Translations under genes and position numbers: made by a program | Shown here: piece by piece, positions 41,175 through 45,514 of the stretch | Position numbering within the stretch: position 1 is the stretch's first letter | How the letters are laid out: each line of letters opens with the position of its first letter | Source of the DNA: Candidatus Kuenenia stuttgartensis | GTDB lineage: Bacteria > Planctomycetota > UBA11346 | Direction of reading: 5' to 3' | NCBI GenBank assembly: GCA_945876185.1 | Contig: CAMCMZ010000027.1 | Coordinates: forward strand, 1-45,514 | Length of the DNA: 45,514 nt | Notes under the pieces: generated by a model | The model's database searches: none | Told to the model about the DNA's origin: nothing | The model's input: the letters and a program-made list of their open reading frames with translations, nothing else

Positions 41175-43190
41175 TCACGATCCTGATGAGGATGTGGTGC
41201 CGCTGACCTGGCTCAGTTCCCCGGCGAGTTTCAGCAGTCGTTCGGCGGCGGCCTTGGCGTCGATCGCGCCGGCGGAACCTGCGTCGGCATCGGTGGCGAC
41301 GGCGGCGATCGCGGTGGCGATGCGGCCGGCGCCGTCAGAGGCGTTGCCGGCGTTGCGGGTGATCTCGTTGGTGGTGGCGGCCTGTTGTTCGACGGCGGCG
41401 GCAACGGCGCCTTGCAGTTCGTTGATGCGGCCGACGACGCTGGCGATGCGGCCGATGGAGGTGACCGCGCCGTTGGCGTCGCATTGCAGGGAATGCACGC
41501 GTTTGGCGACATCCTGGGCGGCCTCGGCGGTCTGGCGCGCGAGGTGCTTGACCTCGGAGGCGACCACGGCGAAGCCGCGCCCGGCCTCGCCGGCGCGGGC
41601 GGCCTCGATGGTGGCGTTGAGCGCCAGCAGGTTGGTCTGGGCCGCGATGGTGGCGATGGTCTTCACCACGGTGTCGATGTCGCGGCTGGAATTGCCGAGA
41701 CGGGTCACCGAGGTTTGCGCCTCGGTCGCGACGGCAACCGCTTCATTGGCGACCTGGCTGGCGGAGGTCGCGCTGTGCGAGATCTCCTGGATAGAGGCGG
41801 TCATTTCCGTCGCTGCGCCGGCCACGGTCTGCACGTTTTCGCTGACGCCACTGGCCTGGGTCGCCACGGCGGCACTTTGTTCAGCGATGCGGGCGACCGC
41901 CCCCGCGGTGGTGCTGGCGCTGGTGTCGAGCTTCACCGCGTCTTCCTGCAACCGGCCGGCGACGGCGGCGGTGCGGTCGAGGGTCTGGCGCAGTCCGGCG
42001 ACGGTGTGATTGACGGCCTTGGCCAGGGCGACGAGTTCGCGCGGCCCGGTTTCAGGCAGACGACGTGAGGTGTCGCCTCCTGCCATCGCATCGAGCACGG
42101 CGACGGTTCCCGCCAGCGGCCGGGTGATCGCGCGCGACATCCACCAACCGACGATCAGCGCCACCGCAATGCTGATCATGCTCGCAATCGCGGTGAGAAT
42201 CAGGATCCAGCGCAGGCTTTGGCGCATGTCGGCCTGGGACGCCAGCACGGCCATGGCGCCGGCGTCGCTGCCGCCGGCGCGCATGGGACAGACGGCGGTG
42301 AAGTAACCACCGCCGTCGGCGGTGGTGCTGCCGAATGTGGCAGAGTTTAGATCAAGACCATCCTGCGGTGCCTGGGCGGACGCACTCGGCACCCGGTCAG
42401 GGGTGAAATCGGGCGTCGTGCCGGCCACCAACTTTCCGCCAGCGTAGAGGTGCAGATGCAGGCCGGTGCGGGCCTCCTGCTCAGCGAGGAACGCCTGGCC
42501 GAGCGGTGAACCGAAGGTGATCAACCCGCGCGGAGCCAGCTCCATCAGGAAGGTGGTCGGATTCAGGGTCTCGACCAGGAGGGGGGCGGTGGCCTGCACC
42601 CGCCAGCCGTCCGCGACCACGCAACTGACGCTGATCGCGGTTGGCGGCTTTCCTGGGAACGTCACCGGCGCGCTGACCCAGGCTTCGGTGGTTTTCCAGT
42701 CATCCGGCTGGGGTTCCTTGCCAGCGGCCAGGGTGACGCTGAGGAGTTTGCCGCCGTTGCCGCTGATGATCAGCCGAATGGAGTCCCCTGTGCTTGTCGC
42801 GGCGCAGAGCAGTTTCCCATCGCTGCCATAGCACGCTCCGTCGCTCGCCCCGGCTGCGGCCATCGCGCGGCCGAAACGCACCGCCAGGTTGCCGCGTTCC
42901 TGCACGATCATCGAGGCCATGTCGGGCTTGGTGGCGTTTTCTTGCAGGAAGTTGGCCTTGCTGCTCAGATCCTTATCGCCGGCGATGCGTTGCACTGCGG
43001 CCTTGAGGTTGGCCGACTCGCTGGCGATGCCGCGTTCGACTGCGCGCATGGCGATGGTCAGGCGTTCGTTGGCCTGGCGCGTGCCGAATTGCCAGAGCGC
43101 GACCGAGATCATCGCCACCACCAGGCCGAGGCCGAGGACGATGGCGAGCAGGTTCTGGAGCAGCAGTCGGGAACGGATGCTTAGCGCCAT
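41175..43190 (-). CDS. Methyl-accepting chemotaxis protein (receptor 2)
   Basis: 671 residues. TM1 is at about 10-34. A large periplasmic region of ~290 residues has mixed alpha/beta Cache-like character ([30 protein letters not shown]). TM2 is at about 328-350 ([22 protein letters not shown]), then a HAMP starting [23 protein letters not shown]. The signalling tip is [37 protein letters not shown]. The C-terminus is Ala-rich and ends SGTTSSSGS. It starts 12 bases after the binding-protein gene, which strongly implies co-expression. It converges on receptor 1 with 37 bp between stops. Confidence 0.93.
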   Translation of the reverse strand: MALSIRSRLLLQNLLAIVLGLGLVVAMISVALWQFGTRQANERLTIAMRAVERGIASESANLKAAVQRIAGDKDLSSKANFLQENATKPDMASMIVQERGNLAVRFGRAMAAAGASDGACYGSDGKLLCAATSTGDSIRLIISGNGGKLLSVTLAAGKEPQPDDWKTTEAWVSAPVTFPGKPPTAISVSCVVADGWRVQATAPLLVETLNPTTFLMELAPRGLITFGSPLGQAFLAEQEARTGLHLHLYAGGKLVAGTTPDFTPDRVPSASAQAPQDGLDLNSATFGSTTADGGGYFTAVCPMRAGGSDAGAMAVLASQADMRQSLRWILILTAIASMISIAVALIVGWWMSRAITRPLAGTVAVLDAMAGGDTSRRLPETGPRELVALAKAVNHTVAGLRQTLDRTAAVAGRLQEDAVKLDTSASTTAGAVARIAEQSAAVATQASGVSENVQTVAGAATEMTASIQEISHSATSASQVANEAVAVATEAQTSVTRLGNSSRDIDTVVKTIATIAAQTNLLALNATIEAARAGEAGRGFAVVASEVKHLARQTAEAAQDVAKRVHSLQCDANGAVTSIGRIASVVGRINELQGAVAAAVEQQAATTNEITRNAGNASDGAGRIATAIAAVATDADAGSAGAIDAKAAAERLLKLAGELSQVSGTTSSSGS

Positions 43191-43202
43191 GGATTCACCG
43201 CG

Positions 43203-44447
43203 TCATTTGGGTTGCCGCGCGGCCTCGACCTCGGCCACCGGCCGCATGGTCTCGCTGGCCGGAACAACCTGCAATTCCTTGTAGATCGGGAAGGGATAGG
43301 CGGGATCGTTGCCGACCACGCCGAGGTAGACCGGGCAGGCGAGTTGGTTGTCGATCGCGCGGAAGGCCAGCTTGCCCCGAGTCGTGTCGATCTCGGCCCC
43401 CTTGAGCGCGTCCTTGACCGCATCGGCGTCGAGCGACTTGGCTTTTTCTACGCCCTGCTTGAGCGCCAGGACGGCGTCATAGTGCATGATGACCCAGTCG
43501 CTTGGATAGCGGCCCTCGCGCTTGCTGCGGCTCAGTTCGATCAGGTGCTTCATCAGCGGCACGTCCAGGTGGCCGAAGAACGCGGCGCGGGTTTCCGCCA
43601 AGGTGCCGATGGGCAACCCCTCCTTCTGATCCATCAGGGCGTTGACCGGGATGGCGGCGCCTGGGCAGGGGAAGCGGTCAGTGAACTTCACCTGGGTGGC
43701 GAAGGCGTTGAAGCGCTTGAGGTCGTCCGCCGACAGGCCGTTGAAGATGAAGTCGGGTTTGCTGGCGGCCAGCGCGGCCAGGTGCGAGGCCCATTCCGAC
43801 TCGCCGATCTTCGGCCAGCGCTGTTCCTTCAATTCCAGGTCCGGCGCCAAGAGCTTCAGGTTGGCGACCACGTTGCCCTGCAAGTTTCGGCCGAAGGCGT
43901 AGTCCGAGGCGATGGTGGCGTAGCTCTTGTAGCCCTTCTCCTTCGTCGTCTTGGCCAGGACATTCGCCAGGGCCTTGGCCAGCATGTAGGTGTTGGGAAC
44001 CACCGAGTAGACGTACGGACTGGGATTCAGCTTGGTGATGTCCTCGGAATTGCTGTGGCCGGCGATCATCAGCACCTTGGCCTCGGTGAAGATCGGCTTG
44101 ACTGCCAACGCGCAGGAGCTGCTGAAGACGCCGATGACCGCACGCGGCTTGGTCTCGGCAAGCAGGGATTTCGCCAGCTGGGCCGCGATGTCGGGTTTGC
44201 CCTGGTCGTCCTTCACCGTGAGTTTGATCGGATGCTGGCCGAGCAGTCCGCCGGCTGCGTTGATCTCGTCGACCGCGAGTTGCACCCCGGCGAGGTCCTC
44301 CTTGCTGTCGACCGATCCCGGCCCGGTCAGGCTGAGGATGACCCCGAGCGGATAGTCTTCGGCCTGGATGGACGGGGCGAGCAATCCGCCGGCAATTGTG
44401 CCCGCGAGCAGGGCGAGGGTGGTGAGGCGGGGGGCGATGCTGAACAT
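43203..44447 (-). CDS. Periplasmic branched-chain amino-acid/amide-type binding protein
   Basis: 414 residues. A signal peptide (1-28, cleavage after SIQA) precedes a type I periplasmic-binding fold of the Leu/Ile/Val or amide-urea receptor group: YPLGVILSLTGPGS, LAGVQLAVDEINAAGG, VIGVFSSSCALAVKPIF, VLMIAGHSNSEDITK. The start ATG 44447 has AGGAG five to six bases upstream on the minus strand; the frame extends further upstream without support. No ABC permease or ATPase genes accompany it. Instead an MCP gene follows 12 bases later. A sensory rather than transport role is therefore the likeliest reading. Confidence 0.88.
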   Translation of the reverse strand: MFSIAPRLTTLALLAGTIAGGLLAPSIQAEDYPLGVILSLTGPGSVDSKEDLAGVQLAVDEINAAGGLLGQHPIKLTVKDDQGKPDIAAQLAKSLLAETKPRAVIGVFSSSCALAVKPIFTEAKVLMIAGHSNSEDITKLNPSPYVYSVVPNTYMLAKALANVLAKTTKEKGYKSYATIASDYAFGRNLQGNVVANLKLLAPDLELKEQRWPKIGESEWASHLAALAASKPDFIFNGLSADDLKRFNAFATQVKFTDRFPCPGAAIPVNALMDQKEGLPIGTLAETRAAFFGHLDVPLMKHLIELSRSKREGRYPSDWVIMHYDAVLALKQGVEKAKSLDADAVKDALKGAEIDTTRGKLAFRAIDNQLACPVYLGVVGNDPAYPFPIYKELQVVPASETMRPVAEVEAARQPK

Positions 44448-44604
44448 GAAGTCTCCTGGGTCGGGGGCGGTCGTGATTGGAGCGAGTGTACCTCCGGGCA
44501 TCACCGATCCGCAACTAGACATAGCGTAGGGTTGTTTGAGCGTCGGTCGGTTCTTTGCCCGACGACGGAACTCGCTGAAATTTACCAGCGGTGCAAGGGA
44601 TGAA

Positions 44605-44624
44605 CCGGCATCGCTTGGCGCCGG
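44605..44624. terminator. Weak hairpin downstream of the Ig-repeat gene
   Basis: CCGGC (44605-44609) and GCCGG (44620-44624) with a 10-base loop lie ten bases beyond the stop of the leftward Ig-repeat gene. There is no T-tract. It is a weak candidate only. The rest of 44448-44633 should contain the promoter of the binding-protein gene, which I could not pick out. Confidence 0.25.
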
Positions 44625-44633
44625 ACCCTTCCG

Positions 44634-45514
44634 CTACGACTCCCGCCTGCGTCTGAATGCCAGCAGCGCCACGACAACCAGGCTGAGGCTTCCCCCCAGT
44701 CCACATTTATTCGATCCGCTACCACCACTCGCGGACGCTGATCCCGCGACCAGGATTCCCACCACTGCCGAACCGGTTCCACCGGCATTGGTGGCGGTCA
44801 CGGTCACCGTGCTCGCACCAGCCGTCGTCGGCGTGCCGCTGATCAGACCGGTCGTGGTATTCACGGCCAATCCCGCCGGCAATCCGGTGGCGGTGAATGC
44901 GGTCGGCGTATTGCTGGCGGTAATCTGGTAGGTGAAAGCCGCGCCCACCGTACCAGCCGCAGTCGCCGCCGAGGTGATGACCGGTGCCGCCACCGCTGCC
45001 GGGGCAATGGTCAGGGTCACCGTTGCCGAACCGGTTCCACCGGCATTGGTCGCCGACATGGTCACCGTGCTCGCACCGGCCGCTGTTGGCGTGCCGCTGA
45101 TCAGACCGGTGGCATTTACGACCAGTCCCGCGGGCAGTCTGGAGGCGCTGAACGATGTCGGCGTGTTGCTGGCGGTAATCTGATAGGCGAAGACCACGCC
45201 CACCGTACCGGCCGCAGTCGTCGCCGAGGTGATGACCGGCGCCGCCACTGCCGCCGGCGCGATGGTCAGAGTCACCGTGGCCGACCCCGTGCCGCCGGCA
45301 TTGGTTGCCGCCACGGTCACCGTGCTCGCACCAGCAGCGGTTGGCGTGCCGCTGATCAGACCGGTGGCATTCACGGCCAAGCCCGCTGGCAGCCCGGTGG
45401 CGGTGAACGATATCGGCGTGTTGCTGGCGGTGATCTGATAGGTGAAAGCTGCGCCCACGGTACCAGCCGCAGTCGTCGCCGAGGTGATGACCGGCGCCGC
45501 CACTGCCGCCGGGG
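44634..45514 (-). CDS. Secreted protein with tandem Ig-like (He_PIG-type) repeats and a C-terminal sorting tail; 5' part outside the window
   Basis: Only the C-terminal ~293 residues are inside the window; the frame is open to the edge. Three 85-residue repeats each read APVITSATTAAGTVG...FTYQITASNTP, LPAGLAVNATGLISGTPTAAG, TVTVTATNAGGTGSATVTLTIAPAAVA, the 'putative Ig' (He_PIG) pattern of large secreted or surface proteins. The end is a tripartite sorting signal: Gly/Ser-rich GSASASGGSGSNKCGLGG, a hydrophobic helix SLSLVVVALLAF, and RRRRES. This resembles GlyGly-CTERM or other CTERM-type anchors, but it does not match one of them exactly in my memory; note the Cys in NKCGLGG. Confidence 0.85.
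   Translation of the reverse strand, partial: PAAVAAPVITSATTAAGTVGAAFTYQITASNTPISFTATGLPAGLAVNATGLISGTPTAAGASTVTVAATNAGGTGSATVTLTIAPAAVAAPVITSATTAAGTVGVVFAYQITASNTPTSFSASRLPAGLVVNATGLISGTPTAAGASTVTMSATNAGGTGSATVTLTIAPAAVAAPVITSAATAAGTVGAAFTYQITASNTPTAFTATGLPAGLAVNTTTGLISGTPTTAGASTVTVTATNAGGTGSAVVGILVAGSASASGGSGSNKCGLGGSLSLVVVALLAFRRRRES
44740..45514 (-). repeat. 255-bp tandem coding repeats
   Basis: The Ig-like units repeat at DNA level with a 255-bp period; for example GATGACCGGY occurs at 44976, 45231 and 45486. Adjacent copies are highly similar, so unequal crossing-over and assembly collapse are both plausible here. The array continues past the right edge. Confidence 0.85.

Noticed and set aside
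44740-45514. Regular repeats considered as a CRISPR array
   Set aside because: The period is 255 bp, the repeats are coding, and there are no spacers; they are Ig-like domains.

Overview
This is a chromosomal window from a high-GC, diderm, motile or chemotactic, respiring heterotroph. The gene content points to the PVC/planctomycete side of the bacterial tree, but only tentatively. The hints are a 1.4-kb-residue FHA/PP2C/kinase protein with 'DLAPLAGMPL' leucine-rich repeats, a membrane-anchored GGFRGLA...DLLWMRA protein next to an ABC exporter, stand-alone FHA proteins, a secreted Ig-repeat protein with a hydrophobic/Arg-rich C-terminal sorting tail, and mostly SD-poor starts. No rRNA, tRNA, CRISPR array, integrase or intact insertion sequence was recognised.

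Layout. (1) 1-3812: an accessory-looking segment with a gene-poor, AT-richer leader and two tandem AAA/STAND-like ATPases; this is the part most like acquired DNA. (2) 3923-8083: an ABC exporter pair, a conserved membrane-anchored protein and ribF, closely packed. (3) 8171-24558, minus strand: a full complex I operon, nuoABCD-orf-EFGHIJKLMN, ending in a YbgC-like thioesterase gene. It carries several oddities. NuoE has a C-terminal fibronectin-III-like domain. A secreted protein of unknown function sits between nuoD and nuoE. A palindromic repeat cluster is flanked by a duplicated 3' end of nuoD. A second palindromic element lies between nuoF and nuoG. NuoG is short. (4) 24841-32528, plus strand: signalling and housekeeping genes (double-FHA protein, lipoprotein, TPR protein, apt, a small conserved protein, and the giant FHA-DUF4388-PP2C-kinase-LRR protein). 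(5) 32536-37701, minus strand: a GH116/DUF608-like glycosidase and a translationally coupled phospholipid operon (CDP-alcohol phosphotransferase variant, plsC-like, cdsA). (6) 38046-44447: two convergent chemosensory cassettes, each with a stand-alone periplasmic sensor or binding protein gene followed by a methyl-accepting chemotaxis protein. (7) 44634-end: the 3' part of a secreted protein made of 85-residue Ig-like repeats.

How the genes fit together. Complex I (NADH:quinone oxidoreductase) with its own NADH-input module (NuoEFG) implies NADH-driven respiration. The FHA, kinase and phosphatase genes form a Ser/Thr phosphorylation block. The two MCP cassettes are most simply read as indirect chemoreception, where a soluble periplasmic protein captures the ligand and the neighbouring MCP reports it; no CheA/W/Y is present in the window. 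In the first cassette the sensor gene has two homologous domains in different frames, which suggests a frameshift. The strongest candidates for something undescribed are these sensor-MCP cassettes, the nuoD-tail duplication around the palindromic cluster, the NuoE-FN3 fusion, and the tandem ATPases at the left edge.
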